Part shown: piece after piece, positions 45,344-57,139 of the stretch
Numbering within the stretch: the first letter of the stretch is position 1
How the letters are laid out: each line of letters begins with the position of its first letter
DNA from: Vibrio albus
Lineage (GTDB): Bacteria; Pseudomonadota; Gammaproteobacteria; Enterobacterales; Vibrionaceae
Direction: 5' to 3'
DNA: 64,000 bases
NCBI RefSeq assembly: GCF_003144035.1
Contig: NZ_QFWT01000003.1
Span: 124,001-188,000, forward strand
Made by a program: the position numbers and the translations under genes
The notes under the pieces: model-generated
Told to the model about the DNA's origin: nothing
The model's database searches: none
Seen by the model: the letters and a program-made list of their open reading frames with translations, nothing else

Positions 45344-46317
45344 GCGCCGAACTCTCTCATTGAATAAGCCACCCGCTCTGCGGAGCGGGGGTATTCCGGT
45401 AATTCCCTTAAAGATTCGATCTGACGTAATCGTGGCAGCAACCCGCAGCCATTGGCTATCTGAATAGTCAGTCCCGGTCGGGCATTGAGTTCCAGCACCA
45501 TCGGCCCCTGTTGCTTATCCAGAACCATATCGGTACCCATATAGCCAAGACCTGTCATTTCCCATGCGCTGGCAGCCAGTGTCAAAAGGCGCTCCCAGTG
45601 GGGTATCTGCAATGTCGCCAGCTCTTTCCCAGTGTCCGGGTGATGGGTAATTGGCTGGTCAAACTGTACTGCGCGCACGGCTTGGCCTGTCGCGATATCT
45701 AACCCAACACCAACCGCTCCCTGATGCAGGTTAGCCTTGCCATCTGAAGCTGCGGTAGAAAGTCGCATCATCGCCATGACAGGGTAGCCTTTGAAGACAA
45801 TAACCCTGACGTCCGGAACACCTTCGTAACTGAAACCGTCAAAGCAGTCATCGAACTGGATGAGCTGCTCAACCAGCGCGACATCGTTTCTGCCACCAAG
45901 CGAGAAAAGCCCGGCCAGTGCGTTACTCACATGGCGCTCGATATCCTGTTTATTGAGAATACTGCCTGAGGGTTTGGTGTATTCTCCATTTTGATGTGAG
46001 CTTATAACGAGTATCCCTTTCCCGCCGCTACCTTGTGCCGGTTTAATCACAAACCCAGGGCTGTTTTTAACCATATCATGGATATGCTTCACTTCAGCCT
46101 GATGGCTGACTACACCAATCAGCTTCGGCACGGTTGCTCCGGCCTTCTCAGCAATAATCTTGGTCTTCAGTTTATTGTCTACCAGAGGGTAGAGAGAACG
46201 GTCATTGTAACGGCCAATATAGCTGTGGTTACGCTGATTCATCCCCATGATCCCGCGAGCCTTCAGCTTAAAAGGGCAGGCCAGCTTATTAAACGGGGAA
46301 ATGATACTGCTTATCAT
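45340..46317 (-). CDS. ATP-grasp alpha-L-glutamate ligase-like protein
   Basis: A 325-residue ATP-grasp ligase of the RimK/alpha-L-glutamate ligase type. ATP-binding features include [21 protein letters not shown] and the metal-binding L-E-L-N-A-R-P-G-L. No lone substrate can be read from it. It is the last gene of a three-gene minus-strand unit with an inactive-transglutaminase membrane protein and a retropepsin-like lipoprotein. The ligase-protease pairing suggests a system that adds and removes amino acids on a peptide or protein, which is inference from conserved neighbourhoods. Confidence 0.88.
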   Translation of the reverse strand: MISSIISPFNKLACPFKLKARGIMGMNQRNHSYIGRYNDRSLYPLVDNKLKTKIIAEKAGATVPKLIGVVSHQAEVKHIHDMVKNSPGFVIKPAQGSGGKGILVISSHQNGEYTKPSGSILNKQDIERHVSNALAGLFSLGGRNDVALVEQLIQFDDCFDGFSYEGVPDVRVIVFKGYPVMAMMRLSTAASDGKANLHQGAVGVGLDIATGQAVRAVQFDQPITHHPDTGKELATLQIPHWERLLTLAASAWEMTGLGYMGTDMVLDKQQGPMVLELNARPGLTIQIANGCGLLPRLRQIESLRELPEYPRSAERVAYSMREFGA

Positions 46318-46332
46318 AGTCAGCCTCGCGGT

Positions 46333-47841
46333 TTAGTCATCACTTAACGGGGTAAAGCGCCTAAGCTCTGTGACGCGGTAACCAGTATAGGTGCCCAGCA
46401 GCAGAATACAGGCCAGAATAACCAGTTGCAGACCGATAAAGTTAAAGGTCAGGTGCTGGATATAGGGGTTCGTCATTGCCAGATACACCAGTACGGCTGT
46501 TAATAGCGAGCCACCACCCTGAACAAATACTTCTTTACCTCCTTCTTCTTCCCAGAGAATCGACATACGTTCAATGGTCCAGGAGAGAATAATCATCGGG
46601 AAGTAAGTAATGGTCAGTCCTTCGTTCAGACCGATATTGAACGCAACGACCGTAAACAGAGAAATAATCAGGATGACGCTGATGATCACCGCCGAGATCC
46701 GGGCTACCAGCAGTAAGTTAAGTCTGGAGAGGTAACTACGGATGATTAGCCCTGTTCCGACAATCAACAAAAAGCCCAGAATACCGGCCAGCAATTGCGT
46801 CTGAAAAAAGGCCACCGCAATCAATACCGGCATAAAAGTACCGGATGTTTTTAGTCCGATAATTACTCGCAGAAAGACAACGATCAACGCACCAATCGGA
46901 ATCAGCATAATCGTTTTAAACATAGACTGTTCCGCAATCGGCAGGCTATGGATAGAAAAGTTCAGCAGGTTATCCGCATCCGCTTTTTTCAGTGTTGCCT
47001 GCTGAGGTGCAATTTCTTCTGCAATCATGGAGAAATACACACGGCTGTTTTTCCCTCCGACCACATCCAGAAGAGAAACATTGGATTCATCCCAGATAAG
47101 CAGGTTTTGATTATGTACCGGGTTGGTGTTGTTCACATCAAACAGCTGCCAGTTTTTGCCGTCCCAGACCTGCAGCATCCGGTTCAACGGCTGGCGACGT
47201 CGCCCGTCTTCCAATTGCAGAACACCGACATAACGGTTAACTACTCCGGCGTGGCTGAGAAGCTCCGACGCTACTCGGACTTTAGATTTATCATCAAGCA
47301 GCAGTGCCGCATTCTGGTTATCGTTGTCATTCAGTTGCTTCAACAGTTCCCGGGTCAGGGTAATATTGTCGGCACTGCGGGCGGTTGCCTGTTGTAACAG
47401 GGCTTCCGCTGCGGTGTAATGCGGACCGGTAATGATCGGTTTTTGGATAAGGTTTGGTTCGGGAGTCGTAGTTGAAACAGTGGCATAATCATCTACCAGA
47501 AATTGCGCTTTATAGTACAGTATCTGAGGGCCGGAGGCGTGACGAATACTCCATTCGGTGCGGTGTCCGGACTCCGAATCCAGATAAGAGACACCGTAAC
47601 CCGGAGAGGATGCACTTTCACTAATCAATGTAAATCCACTCTGGGTTGACGGTGATGCCAGTGACACCTTAACCGGTGCATCCTGCGCTCTGAACTCTAT
47701 ACGTGCTTCTATATCCCAGATTTGCCTTGTTTCTCCAGGAGTCCAGGGTACACCGTAATCCGTGTGGCGCATGATGCTCAGTGCCAGGCCTGCAATAATC
47801 AGCAGTATAACGCCCAGATAAAACGGGACCTTAGATGTCAT
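46333..47841 (-). CDS. Inactive transglutaminase-like protein with seven membrane helices
   Basis: A 502-residue membrane protein. An N-terminal anchor (about 5-25) is followed by a periplasmic domain of about 270 residues related to transglutaminases. About seven membrane helices occupy the C-terminal 200 residues (from G-A-L-I-V-V-F-L-R-V onwards). In this family the transglutaminase-like domain lacks the usual catalytic residues. It is the middle gene of the three-gene locus, starting 16 bases after the upstream retropepsin-like gene and ending 16 bases before the ATP-grasp gene. Confidence 0.83.
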   Translation of the reverse strand: MTSKVPFYLGVILLIIAGLALSIMRHTDYGVPWTPGETRQIWDIEARIEFRAQDAPVKVSLASPSTQSGFTLISESASSPGYGVSYLDSESGHRTEWSIRHASGPQILYYKAQFLVDDYATVSTTTPEPNLIQKPIITGPHYTAAEALLQQATARSADNITLTRELLKQLNDNDNQNAALLLDDKSKVRVASELLSHAGVVNRYVGVLQLEDGRRRQPLNRMLQVWDGKNWQLFDVNNTNPVHNQNLLIWDESNVSLLDVVGGKNSRVYFSMIAEEIAPQQATLKKADADNLLNFSIHSLPIAEQSMFKTIMLIPIGALIVVFLRVIIGLKTSGTFMPVLIAVAFFQTQLLAGILGFLLIVGTGLIIRSYLSRLNLLLVARISAVIISVILIISLFTVVAFNIGLNEGLTITYFPMIILSWTIERMSILWEEEGGKEVFVQGGGSLLTAVLVYLAMTNPYIQHLTFNFIGLQLVILACILLLGTYTGYRVTELRRFTPLSDD

Positions 47842-47856
47842 AGTTGTCTATACCTC

Positions 47857-48615
47857 TTAATTTGCCCATTTTTTATCTGACAGCAAATAGCTTTTGCTGA
47901 CGTCCACCAGCGCGATATCTTGAATAAACTGGCGTCCTAGCAACATTGGATGGGTCATTTCAGAGCGGTCAGCAAGCGTGAATTCAGTTTGCTGTCTCAA
48001 ATTGCCCAGTTCAACCCACAGCTTGACGACTGAACGTCGTTCGGTCTTTTCTGTACTGGACTGGCGGATTTTGACATAACGGACGACCGGAGCCTCAATC
48101 CACTGCCTTTCTTCCGCTTTAGTGACCGAATCATCGATATGAAAACGAACCCAGCTTTTTCCATTGCGTTCGAACTCCTGTATATCGACGGCATTCAGTG
48201 ACGAGGTTTCTGCCCCTGTGTCTACCCGGGCATCAACCTGAGTCTTTAGTGTGTCGATTTTCACTCTTTCTACGGCACCCAACAGCAGAGTGTTAGAAGG
48301 AATTCCCGGGGTAGAGTGGGTAGGCTTATCGACAACTTTTTTGGCTTCCCGGGCTTTCTTTTCGGCGAGTAGCAGAGCCTGGTTATTCCGCAACGCGATA
48401 ATGGCATCGTTCAGGCGAACCAGCTCTGCACTCAACACACTAATCTGGCCATTTTGCCGTGCAATATCTGAATTAAAGGTATCCAGGCGGGTTTGCAGAT
48501 TAGTTTCGGTGCGGTGGATTGCGTCAATAGTTGCTCTACTGTATTTCTCACCATCCATCAATGAACAACCTGAAAGTACACTGATGACAGCAATGGTGAT
48601 GATCTTCTGCAGCAT
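47857..48615 (-). CDS. Retropepsin-like lipoprotein (annotated ATP-dependent zinc protease)
   Basis: A 252-residue probable lipoprotein: the lipobox L-S-G-C puts the lipid Cys at 17. A coiled-coil segment (about 28-95) leads to a C-terminal domain of the family often named ATP-dependent zinc protease. It contains V-D-T-G-A-E-T-S-S with Asp132, which is the D-T-G of a retropepsin-type aspartic protease. Zinc or ATP dependence is not visible in the sequence. First gene of the minus-strand trio. Confidence 0.8.
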   Translation of the reverse strand: MLQKIITIAVISVLSGCSLMDGEKYSRATIDAIHRTETNLQTRLDTFNSDIARQNGQISVLSAELVRLNDAIIALRNNQALLLAEKKAREAKKVVDKPTHSTPGIPSNTLLLGAVERVKIDTLKTQVDARVDTGAETSSLNAVDIQEFERNGKSWVRFHIDDSVTKAEERQWIEAPVVRYVKIRQSSTEKTERRSVVKLWVELGNLRQQTEFTLADRSEMTHPMLLGRQFIQDIALVDVSKSYLLSDKKWAN

Positions 48616-48694
48616 TATTTACCTGTGAAAAACTCGATGTGGTTTGTAAGACAAGGTTCCGAGAGGAACGAGAGCGGCAGTGTATATGATAAAG

Positions 48695-48715
48695 AAGGGT
48701 GCGCAAAGCACCCTT
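48695..48715 (-). terminator. Hairpin after cmoB, possible terminator
   Basis: AAGGGTGC and GCACCCTT form an 8-bp stem around GCAAA. In the minus direction only CTTTAT follows, a weak T tract. It lies 39 bases past the cmoB stop. Confidence 0.5.
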
Positions 48716-48753
48716 TTGTCAGCAATGTGTCAGAAAAGTGATATGTCAGGAAA

Positions 48754-49728
48754 TTAAGCCGTCTTTTTTGCCACCAGAATGGCTCGTCTTGGTGCCGGGT
48801 AGCCTTCCACGGTTTTTGAAGGATCATTCGGATCAAGGTAATCCGGCAGAGAGTTGTGCGTCATCCAACTGGTGGTTCTCTGCTCTCCGGTGGTGGTGGT
48901 GTTTTCATCTACAATACGAACATCTTCAAAGCCGGTTTTCTCCAGCCAAACTTTCAGCGCTTTAGCCGATGGGAAGAAGTAGACATTGCGCATCTGAGCG
49001 TAGCGATCGACCGGAACCAGCACGGCATTTTCGTCACCTTCAATGACCAGCGTTTCCAGTATCAGCTCGCCACCGGGAACCAACTGGTTTCTCAGTTGTA
49101 ACAGGTGATCGAGTGGTGAGCGACGGTGATATAGTACGCCCATACTGAAGACGGTATCAAATGCATTCAGTTCCGGGAGCTGTTCAATGCCCAATGGCAA
49201 TAAGTGTGCTCGCTGGTCATTACCCATCAGGCGGCGTACAGCTTCAAACTGGACAAGGAACAGATGCGAAGGGTCGATACCAATGCATAGACGAGCACCT
49301 TCACCCAGCATACGCCACATGTGGTAGCCGTTGCCGCAGCCCACATCCAGCACTGACCGGTTTTTTAATGGCGTAATATGCGGCAGCACGCGATCCCATT
49401 TCCAGTCACTGCGCCATTCGGTGTCAATGTGGATACCGTGCAGGTGATAAGGGCCTTTTCGCCACGGGTGGAAAGTGCGCAGCAGGTTTTCCAGCTTTTT
49501 GCGTTCTCCCGGTGGCAAAGGGTCGTTATTGGAAACCGATACAGAGCCTTTTAAGTCGACAATGTCAGGTGCTTCTGTGTGAATTTTATTCAGGGCACGT
49601 AACCAGCGGTCAAAATCACCGTGTTCGGCATTCTGCCAGTCGGTCAGTTGTTGGGGTAAAACATTCAACCACGGCTGTAGGCGGGTATCCTGAGCGATAA
49701 GCTGATAAAAGTTAGCAAAATTGAACAT
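48754..49728 (-). CDS. cmoB: tRNA U34 carboxymethyltransferase
   Basis: Uses carboxy-SAM made by CmoA to form 5-oxyacetyluridine (cmo5U) at the tRNA wobble position. The 324 residues have the SAM motif [11 protein letters not shown] and the following [12 protein letters not shown]. It begins two bases after the cmoA stop, so the two are one operon. Confidence 0.97.
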   Translation of the reverse strand: MFNFANFYQLIAQDTRLQPWLNVLPQQLTDWQNAEHGDFDRWLRALNKIHTEAPDIVDLKGSVSVSNNDPLPPGERKKLENLLRTFHPWRKGPYHLHGIHIDTEWRSDWKWDRVLPHITPLKNRSVLDVGCGNGYHMWRMLGEGARLCIGIDPSHLFLVQFEAVRRLMGNDQRAHLLPLGIEQLPELNAFDTVFSMGVLYHRRSPLDHLLQLRNQLVPGGELILETLVIEGDENAVLVPVDRYAQMRNVYFFPSAKALKVWLEKTGFEDVRIVDENTTTTGEQRTTSWMTHNSLPDYLDPNDPSKTVEGYPAPRRAILVAKKTA

Positions 49729-49730
49729 AA

Positions 49731-50791
<1,061 letters not shown>

Positions 50792-52564
50792 ATGCGCACC
50801 CAGTATTGTGGTCATCTAAACAAATCCCTTGCGGGGCAAACTGTTGAACTTTGTGGTTGGGTTAACCGCCGCCGCGACCTTGGTGGTCTTATCTTCGTTG
50901 ATATGCGAGATCGTGAGGGCATTGTTCAGGTAGTTGTTGATCCGGATATGAAGGACGTGTTTGAAGTTGCCAACCACCTGCGTAACGAATTCTGTATTAA
51001 ACTGACGGGTGAAGTACGTGAACGTCCTGAAAGCCAAGTCAATAAAGACATGGCAACGGGTGAAGTTGAAGTACTTGCGACAGGCCTTGAAATCATCAAC
51101 CGTTCAGACGTTCTGCCACTGGACTTTAACCAGAACAACTCGGAAGAACAGCGTCTGAAATACCGTTATCTGGATCTGCGTCGTCCGGAAATGAGCAACC
51201 ACATTAAACTGCGTGCGAAAGCATCCAGCTTTGTACGTCGCTTCCTGGACAACAACGATTTCCTGGATATTGAAACTCCGGTTCTGACTAAAGCGACTCC
51301 GGAAGGTGCCCGTGACTACCTGGTGCCCAGCCGTGTCCACAAAGGCAGCTTCTACGCGCTTCCTCAGTCTCCTCAGCTGTTCAAGCAATTGCTGATGATG
51401 TCTGGCTTCGACCGTTACTACCAGATCGTTAAATGTTTCCGTGACGAAGACTTGCGCGCAGACCGTCAGCCTGAATTTACTCAGATCGACCTTGAGACCT
51501 CATTCATGACAGCGGATCAGGTTCGTGACGTGACAGAGCGTCTGGTTCGTGAAATGTGGCAGGAACTGCTGAGCGTTGACCTGGGTGAGTTCCCGGTTAT
51601 GCCATTTTCTGAAGCGATTCGTCGTTTTGGTTCTGACAAGCCAGACCTGCGTAACCCGCTGGAGCTGGTGGATGTGGCTGATCTGGTTAAAGACGTTGAG
51701 TTCAAAGTATTCTCTGGTCCGGCAAACGATGAGAAAGGTCGCGTAGCGGTTATCCGTGTACCGGGTGGCGCTTCTCTGACCCGCAAACAACTTGATGAAT
51801 ACGGTAAGTTCGTCGGCATTTACGGTGCGAAAGGTCTGGCGTGGATGAAAGTGAATGACCGCGCTGCGGGTCTGGAAGGCATCCAGTCTCCGGTTGCTAA
51901 ATTTCTGTCAGAAGAGGTGATCAACGCTATTCTTGAGCGTACCGAAGCAGATTCAGGCGATATCATTCTGTTTGGTGCAGATAAAACTCACGTAGTCGCT
52001 GAAGCGATGGGTGCTCTGCGTCTGAAACTGGGTACTGATCTTGAGTTGACCGATACCTCTGCATGGGCACCGCTATGGGTAGTGGATTTCCCAATGTATG
52101 AAGAAGATGATGAAGGCAACCTGCATGCTATGCACCACCCATTCACATCACCACTTGGCGTAACTCCGGATGAACTGAGAGCGAACCCTGCGGCTGCAAG
52201 CTCTGATGCTTACGATATGGTTATTAACGGCTATGAAGTGGGCGGTGGTTCTGTACGTATCCACAATGCTGAAATGCAGGCGGCGGTATTTGATACTCTG
52301 GGTATTAATGAAACCGAACAACGCCAGAAATTTGGCTTCCTGCTGGACGCGCTGAAATACGGCACACCACCACACGCGGGTCTGGCATTTGGCCTTGACC
52401 GTCTGGTGATGCTGCTGTGTGGTACAGAAAACATCCGTGACGTTATCGCGTTCCCTAAAACGACAGCGGCTGCATGTCTTCTTACTGATGCACCGAGTGT
52501 CGCTAACCCGGCGGCACTGGAAGAGCTGGCTGTAGCGGTAACCGTGGCGAAGGACGAAGAGTAA
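50792..52564 (+). CDS. aspS: Aspartyl-tRNA synthetase
   Basis: Class II synthetase charging tRNA-Asp. The protein is 590 residues: an OB-fold anticodon domain (M-R-T-Q-Y-C-G-H then C-G-W-V-N-R-R-R-D), motif 2 [18 protein letters not shown], the GAD insertion, and motif 3 G-L-A-F-G-L-D-R near the end. The ATG at 50792 gives the family's N-terminus. Between aspS and ruvC there is only a palindromic repeat; yebC is not here. Confidence 0.98.
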   Translation: MRTQYCGHLNKSLAGQTVELCGWVNRRRDLGGLIFVDMRDREGIVQVVVDPDMKDVFEVANHLRNEFCIKLTGEVRERPESQVNKDMATGEVEVLATGLEIINRSDVLPLDFNQNNSEEQRLKYRYLDLRRPEMSNHIKLRAKASSFVRRFLDNNDFLDIETPVLTKATPEGARDYLVPSRVHKGSFYALPQSPQLFKQLLMMSGFDRYYQIVKCFRDEDLRADRQPEFTQIDLETSFMTADQVRDVTERLVREMWQELLSVDLGEFPVMPFSEAIRRFGSDKPDLRNPLELVDVADLVKDVEFKVFSGPANDEKGRVAVIRVPGGASLTRKQLDEYGKFVGIYGAKGLAWMKVNDRAAGLEGIQSPVAKFLSEEVINAILERTEADSGDIILFGADKTHVVAEAMGALRLKLGTDLELTDTSAWAPLWVVDFPMYEEDDEGNLHAMHHPFTSPLGVTPDELRANPAAASSDAYDMVINGYEVGGGSVRIHNAEMQAAVFDTLGINETEQRQKFGFLLDALKYGTPPHAGLAFGLDRLVMLLCGTENIRDVIAFPKTTAAACLLTDAPSVANPAALEELAVAVTVAKDEE

Positions 52565-52569
52565 TCAGA

Positions 52570-52739
52570 AGAGACTAGAAATGAGATCGCTTCGCTGCTA
52601 GAGACTATAAGAGAAGAATACAGGACGGTCGCAAGCTCCCTTACAGAGCGGACTCAGGCAATACAGACGGTCAAAAAGATGGTTCTGTATTCTGTACTCT
52701 CAAAGCGAAGCGCTCTGTATTCCTTCTAGTCTCTAGTCC
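52570..52739. repeat. Intergenic palindromic repeat, copy 9
   Basis: The left arm GAGACTAGAAATGAGATCGC leads into TTCGCTGCTAGAGACTATAA. AGAATACAGGACGGTCGC and following bases (52615-52653) are an exact 39-base inverse of 34558-34596. The right arm AAGCGAAGCGCTCTGTATTC (52703-52722) is followed by TTCTAGTCTCTAGT. It fills the aspS-ruvC gap. Confidence 0.85.
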
Positions 52740-52765
52740 CTCACTATTCTCCATAGGGTCCCCTA

Positions 52766-53287
52766 ATGAGCATTATCCTCGGCATTGACCCCGGCTCACG
52801 TATCACAGGTTATGGCGTTATCCGTCAGGAAGGACGCCACCTCCGTTACCTTGGCAGTGGCTGTATCCGCACGTCAGAAGCCGAGTTGCCGGGGCGCTTA
52901 AAGCAGATTTATGCCGGAGTTACGGAGATCATTACTCAGTTTCAGCCGGACGTGTTTGCTATCGAACAGGTTTTCATGGCAAAAAATGCAGATTCAGCAC
53001 TGAAGCTGGGTCAGGCTCGCGGAAGTGCCATTGTTGCGGCCGTGAATGCGGATCTCCCCGTCTACGAATATGCAGCCCGCCTTATCAAGCAGGCGGTGGT
53101 TGGTACCGGTGGTGCTGATAAGTCTCAGGTTCAGCATATGGTCATGAGTATGCTGAAATTACCATCCAAACCCCAGGCCGATGCTGCGGATGCATTGGGT
53201 GTTGCTATTTGTCATGCGAACACCAATAAAACACTTATCGCTATGGCGGGTAAGGCGACCAGTGCCAGAAGAGGACGCTATCGCTAG
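52766..53287 (+). CDS. ruvC: Crossover junction endodeoxyribonuclease RuvC
   Basis: Holliday junction resolvase of 173 residues. The four catalytic acids are visible: Asp8 (G-I-D-P-G), Glu67 (A-I-E-Q-V-F), Asp139 and Asp142 (A-D-A-A-D-A-L). First gene of ruvCAB. A ruvC-ruvA gap of about 95 bases may allow a separate promoter. Confidence 0.98.
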   Translation: MSIILGIDPGSRITGYGVIRQEGRHLRYLGSGCIRTSEAELPGRLKQIYAGVTEIITQFQPDVFAIEQVFMAKNADSALKLGQARGSAIVAAVNADLPVYEYAARLIKQAVVGTGGADKSQVQHMVMSMLKLPSKPQADAADALGVAICHANTNKTLIAMAGKATSARRGRYR

Positions 53288-53381
53288 GTCGATACGTCTA
53301 TCTTCCCCCCTATTTTAACTGGATATCCATCCAGTTATTGAGTAGTATCATTCCTATTATTGATTAAGGTAAGGAATAGAC

Positions 53382-54002
53382 GTGATCGGACGTTTACGAG
53401 GCACTTTGCTGGAAAAAATGCCACCGGAAGTGCTAATTGAAGTGAGTGGCGTCGGTTATGAAGTTCAGATGCCGATGAGCTGTTTTTATGAGCTGCCTGA
53501 GACAGGCCAGGAAACCATCGTTTATACCCACTTTGTTGTAAGGGAAGATGCCCAGTTACTGTATGGCTTTAACACGGTCACAGAACGGGCTTTGTTCCGT
53601 GAAGTTATCAAAGCTAATGGTGTCGGGCCTAAGTTGGGTCTGGCTATTCTTTCCGGAATGAATGCCTCACAGTTTGTGGCTTGTGTCGAAAACGAAGATA
53701 TTTCTACTTTAATAAAATTACCAGGCGTCGGCAAAAAAACAGCGGAACGTCTGGTAGTTGAAATGAAAGACCGCCTGAAAGGCTGGGGAGCCGGGGACTT
53801 ATTTACACCAGCGACAGATGCTGCTCCTGTTGACAGTCATGCCGCTGGCACCATATCCCAGAGTGCCGAGGATGAGGCTGTGAGTGCGTTGATTGCTCTG
53901 GGTTACAAGCCTCAACAGGCAAGTAAAGTCGTTTCGCAGGTTGCGCAGCCAGGCATGAGCAGCGAAGCTGTGATTAAAGAAGCTCTGAAATCGATGGTTT
54001 GA
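53382..54002 (+). CDS. ruvA: Holliday junction branch migration protein RuvA
   Basis: DNA-binding tetramer that targets RuvB to junctions. It has 206 residues: an OB fold at the N-terminus, helix-hairpin-helix motifs (V-G-P-K-L-G-L-A-I and [12 protein letters not shown]), an acidic linker and a C-terminal RuvB-contact domain. Starts at GTG after AAGGA; ruvB follows after seven bases. Confidence 0.98.
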   Translation: MIGRLRGTLLEKMPPEVLIEVSGVGYEVQMPMSCFYELPETGQETIVYTHFVVREDAQLLYGFNTVTERALFREVIKANGVGPKLGLAILSGMNASQFVACVENEDISTLIKLPGVGKKTAERLVVEMKDRLKGWGAGDLFTPATDAAPVDSHAAGTISQSAEDEAVSALIALGYKPQQASKVVSQVAQPGMSSEAVIKEALKSMV

Positions 54003-54009
54003 GTAAGAT

Positions 54010-55020
54010 ATGATAGAAGCTGACCGTTTAATCGCTCCGGACAATTCCGTTTATAAAGATGAAGAAGTAATCGATCGCGCCATCCGCCCGAAAAAACTGG
54101 CGGATTATCAGGGGCAGGATCAGGTGCGGGACCAGATGGAGATTTTCATTAAAGCGGCGCAGATGCGCAGTGAAGCGCTTGATCATCTGCTGATATTTGG
54201 TCCTCCGGGCCTTGGTAAAACCACACTGGCGAATATTGTTGCCAACGAGATGGAAGTCAATATTCGTACTACCTCTGGCCCGGTACTGGAAAAAGCCGGG
54301 GATCTGGCGGCACTGCTGACGAATCTTGAAGAAAATGACGTTCTTTTTATTGATGAAATCCACCGCTTAAGCCCAATGGTGGAAGAGGTATTGTATCCGG
54401 CAATGGAAGATTATCAGCTGGATATTATGATCGGTGAAGGTCCGGCTGCCCGCTCAATCAAAATTGACCTGCCTCCGTTTACGCTTATCGGTGCCACTAC
54501 CCGTGCGGGTTCTCTGACATCACCTTTGCGTGACCGTTTTGGCATCGTACAGCGGCTTGAATACTACAAAGTTGCAGATCTGCAACACATTGTGCAGCGC
54601 AGCGCCGAATGTCTTGGTCTTTCTATGGAGAGTGAAGGCGCTCTTGAAGTGGCTAGGCGAGCCAGGGGAACGCCGCGTATTGCAAACCGACTGTTAAGGC
54701 GAGTCCGCGACTATGCAGAAGTTAAGGGTAACGGGCATATCTGTGCGGACATTGCCGATAAAGCACTGAACATGTTGGATGTTGATCACCTTGGCTTTGA
54801 TTATATGGACAGAAAGCTGCTTTTGGCGATTATGGAGAAATTTTCCGGAGGCCCGGTCGGGCTGGATAACCTTGCTGCGGCGATTGGCGAAGAAAAAGAC
54901 ACCATCGAAGATGTGATTGAGCCATTTCTGATCCAGCAAGGGTACCTGCAACGTACTCCAAGAGGGCGTATCGCTTCTGAAAGGGCTTACCTGCATTTTG
55001 GTTTTGATGTTAAATCCTGA
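54010..55020 (+). CDS. ruvB: Holliday junction branch migration ATPase RuvB
   Basis: AAA+ hexameric motor for branch migration. It has 336 residues with Walker A G-P-P-G-L-G-K-T at 64-71, Walker B F-I-D-E-I-H and sensor G-A-T-T-R-A-G; the C-terminal winged helix includes P-R-G-R-I-A. Last gene of ruvCAB. Confidence 0.98.
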   Translation: MIEADRLIAPDNSVYKDEEVIDRAIRPKKLADYQGQDQVRDQMEIFIKAAQMRSEALDHLLIFGPPGLGKTTLANIVANEMEVNIRTTSGPVLEKAGDLAALLTNLEENDVLFIDEIHRLSPMVEEVLYPAMEDYQLDIMIGEGPAARSIKIDLPPFTLIGATTRAGSLTSPLRDRFGIVQRLEYYKVADLQHIVQRSAECLGLSMESEGALEVARRARGTPRIANRLLRRVRDYAEVKGNGHICADIADKALNMLDVDHLGFDYMDRKLLLAIMEKFSGGPVGLDNLAAAIGEEKDTIEDVIEPFLIQQGYLQRTPRGRIASERAYLHFGFDVKS

Positions 55021-55539
55021 AAAGGATGCCAGTATTCAACGACATAATCTGATACAAAAACGACACTTTGCAGGAAATGATGTTTAAGGGATTTCCTGCG
55101 CTCAGAACCTGCAACTATACGTGTGTATATCACTAAAACTGTGGATAATTTCACACTTCCATAAATACCACATTCTTGTAATTTCCCACCAGATATTCCT
55201 GAAAACCATGATAAAAGTGTGTCTTTAGAGCTTGGTTTGGAATTAAATTACGTGATATAATTGATCTAAATCATTTATAGCCGTCGTTTTAATAAAACCC
55301 GAAAATAAAGTTGATGTAAATCAAGGCGATCTCGGACGATAAACACTTTGAAACATGTGGTTTTTACGATTAATATTAGTGGCAGCTATATTAGACCCAA
55401 TTTTACATAAAATTAACCAATATGGTACATACTCTCGCGGTTGCTTAGAGTGACTTATGTTCACAATAAGTAATGGCAAGGTAGTCTGTATTGAAACAAT
55501 AATTACCCGTGTCATTCAGCCGACACAAAAGGAGTTTAT
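55021..55539 (+). promoter_or_regulatory. cydA upstream region with two FNR-type boxes
   Basis: A 519-base AT-rich gap without genes. TTGATCTAAATCAT (55261-55274) matches the FNR consensus TTGAT-N4-ATCAA at nine of ten positions. TTGATGTAAATCAA (55311-55324) is a perfect match. They are 50 bases apart. FNR and ArcA control cyd in E. coli; their action here is inferred. No certain promoter core was picked. Confidence 0.75.
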
Positions 55540-57123
55540 ATGATTGACGTCGTTGATCTATCGCGGTTGCAGTTTGCGCTCACTGCGATGTATCACTTCC
55601 TGTTTGTTCCACTGACTCTGGGCATGTCATTTTTACTTGCCACGATGGAGTCTCTTTACGTATATACCGGTAAACAGATTTACAAGGACATGACTAAGTT
55701 CTGGGGTAAACTGTTTGGTATCAACTTTGCTCTTGGTGTGGCTACGGGCCTGACCATGGAATTCCAGTTTGGTACTAACTGGTCTTATTACTCTCACTAT
55801 GTAGGCGATATCTTTGGTGCTCCTCTGGCAATCGAAGCCTTAGTTGCATTCTTCCTGGAATCCACTTTTGTAGGCCTTTTCTTCTTTGGCTGGGATCGCT
55901 TATCTAAGAAGCAACACTTAACGGTTACCTGGCTGGTGGCGTTTGGCTCTAACTTCTCTGCGCTTTGGATTTTGGTGGCAAACGGCTGGATGCAGAATCC
56001 GGTTGGTTCTGAATTCAACTTCGAAAGCATGCGTATGGAAATGGTGAGTTTCGCTGAGCTGGTATTGAACCCGGTTGCTCAGGTGAAATTTGTTCATACC
56101 GTTACAGCAGGTTATACAACGGGTGCCATGTTTGTTTTGGGCGTTAGTGCATACTATCTGCTGAAAGGACGTGATATTGAATTTGCAAAACGTTCATTCT
56201 CTGTTGCGGCCTCATTCGGTTTGGTTGCCGTTCTTGCGCTGATCTTTGTTGGTGATGAATCAGGCTACGAATTAGGGCATGTCCAGCCAGTAAAATTGGC
56301 GGCAATTGAAGGTGAGTGGCATACAGAAGAGGCACCAGCGGCGTTTAATGTTATTGCTTTCCCTGATCAGGAAAAAATGGAGAACAGCTTTGCTATCCAA
56401 ATTCCTTATGTTATGGGGCTTATCGTTACCCGTTCTCTAGATACGCAGGTTCTTGGTATCCATGATCTGAAAGATCAGAATGAAGAACGTATCCGTAATG
56501 GTATGTACGCTTATGAATTGCTGGAAAAATTGCGTGCCGGTGAAAAATCTTCAGAAAACCTGGCTGCATTTGATGAAGTAAAAGAAGACCTGGGTTACGG
56601 CCTGCTTCTGAAGCGTTATACAGACAATGTGGTTGACGCGAGTGAAGAACAGATCAAAGCGGCTGCGGATGATTCTATTCCGACAGTCTGGCCGCTGTTC
56701 TGGTCATTCCGTATCATGGTTGGTCTGGGCGTTGCGATGTTGTTTATCTTCGGTGCGGCGTTCTATCAGTCTGTTCGTGGCAAAGTTATTGACAAGGCCT
56801 GGGTACTAAAAGCGGCTTTGATCGGTATTCCTATGCCGTGGATTGCGGTTGAAATGGGCTGGTTCGTTGCTGAATACGGTCGTCAGCCATGGGCTGTTGG
56901 CGATATTCTTCCTGTTAATGTTGCGGCATCTGCGCTTTCTTCTGCTGAACTGTGGTTGTCACTTGCGGCTATTATGATTCTTTATACTCTGTTCCTGATT
57001 GCAGAAGTTTACCTGATGGTGAAATTCTCGCGTAAAGGCCCAAGTAGTCTGAAGACTGGTCGTTATCATTTTGAACAAGCTGACTCTGGTGAAAACAAAG
57101 TTAGCCGCCAAGTAGAAGTATAA
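55540..57123 (+). CDS. cydA: Cytochrome bd ubiquinol oxidase subunit I
   Basis: Heme-carrying subunit of the high-oxygen-affinity terminal oxidase in the inner membrane. It has 527 residues with about nine helices. His19 in A-M-Y-H-F-L-F-V-P is the heme b595 ligand. The quinol-binding Q loop lies in the middle (about 250-390). The gene starts the cydABX operon. Confidence 0.98.
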   Translation: MIDVVDLSRLQFALTAMYHFLFVPLTLGMSFLLATMESLYVYTGKQIYKDMTKFWGKLFGINFALGVATGLTMEFQFGTNWSYYSHYVGDIFGAPLAIEALVAFFLESTFVGLFFFGWDRLSKKQHLTVTWLVAFGSNFSALWILVANGWMQNPVGSEFNFESMRMEMVSFAELVLNPVAQVKFVHTVTAGYTTGAMFVLGVSAYYLLKGRDIEFAKRSFSVAASFGLVAVLALIFVGDESGYELGHVQPVKLAAIEGEWHTEEAPAAFNVIAFPDQEKMENSFAIQIPYVMGLIVTRSLDTQVLGIHDLKDQNEERIRNGMYAYELLEKLRAGEKSSENLAAFDEVKEDLGYGLLLKRYTDNVVDASEEQIKAAADDSIPTVWPLFWSFRIMVGLGVAMLFIFGAAFYQSVRGKVIDKAWVLKAALIGIPMPWIAVEMGWFVAEYGRQPWAVGDILPVNVAASALSSAELWLSLAAIMILYTLFLIAEVYLMVKFSRKGPSSLKTGRYHFEQADSGENKVSRQVEV

Positions 57124-57139
57124 GCAGGGAGAAAGAATA

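Noticed and set aside
52565..52765. Small gene (yebC) between aspS and ruvC
   Set aside because: The 200 bases are taken up by a palindromic repeat and contain no suitable frame.
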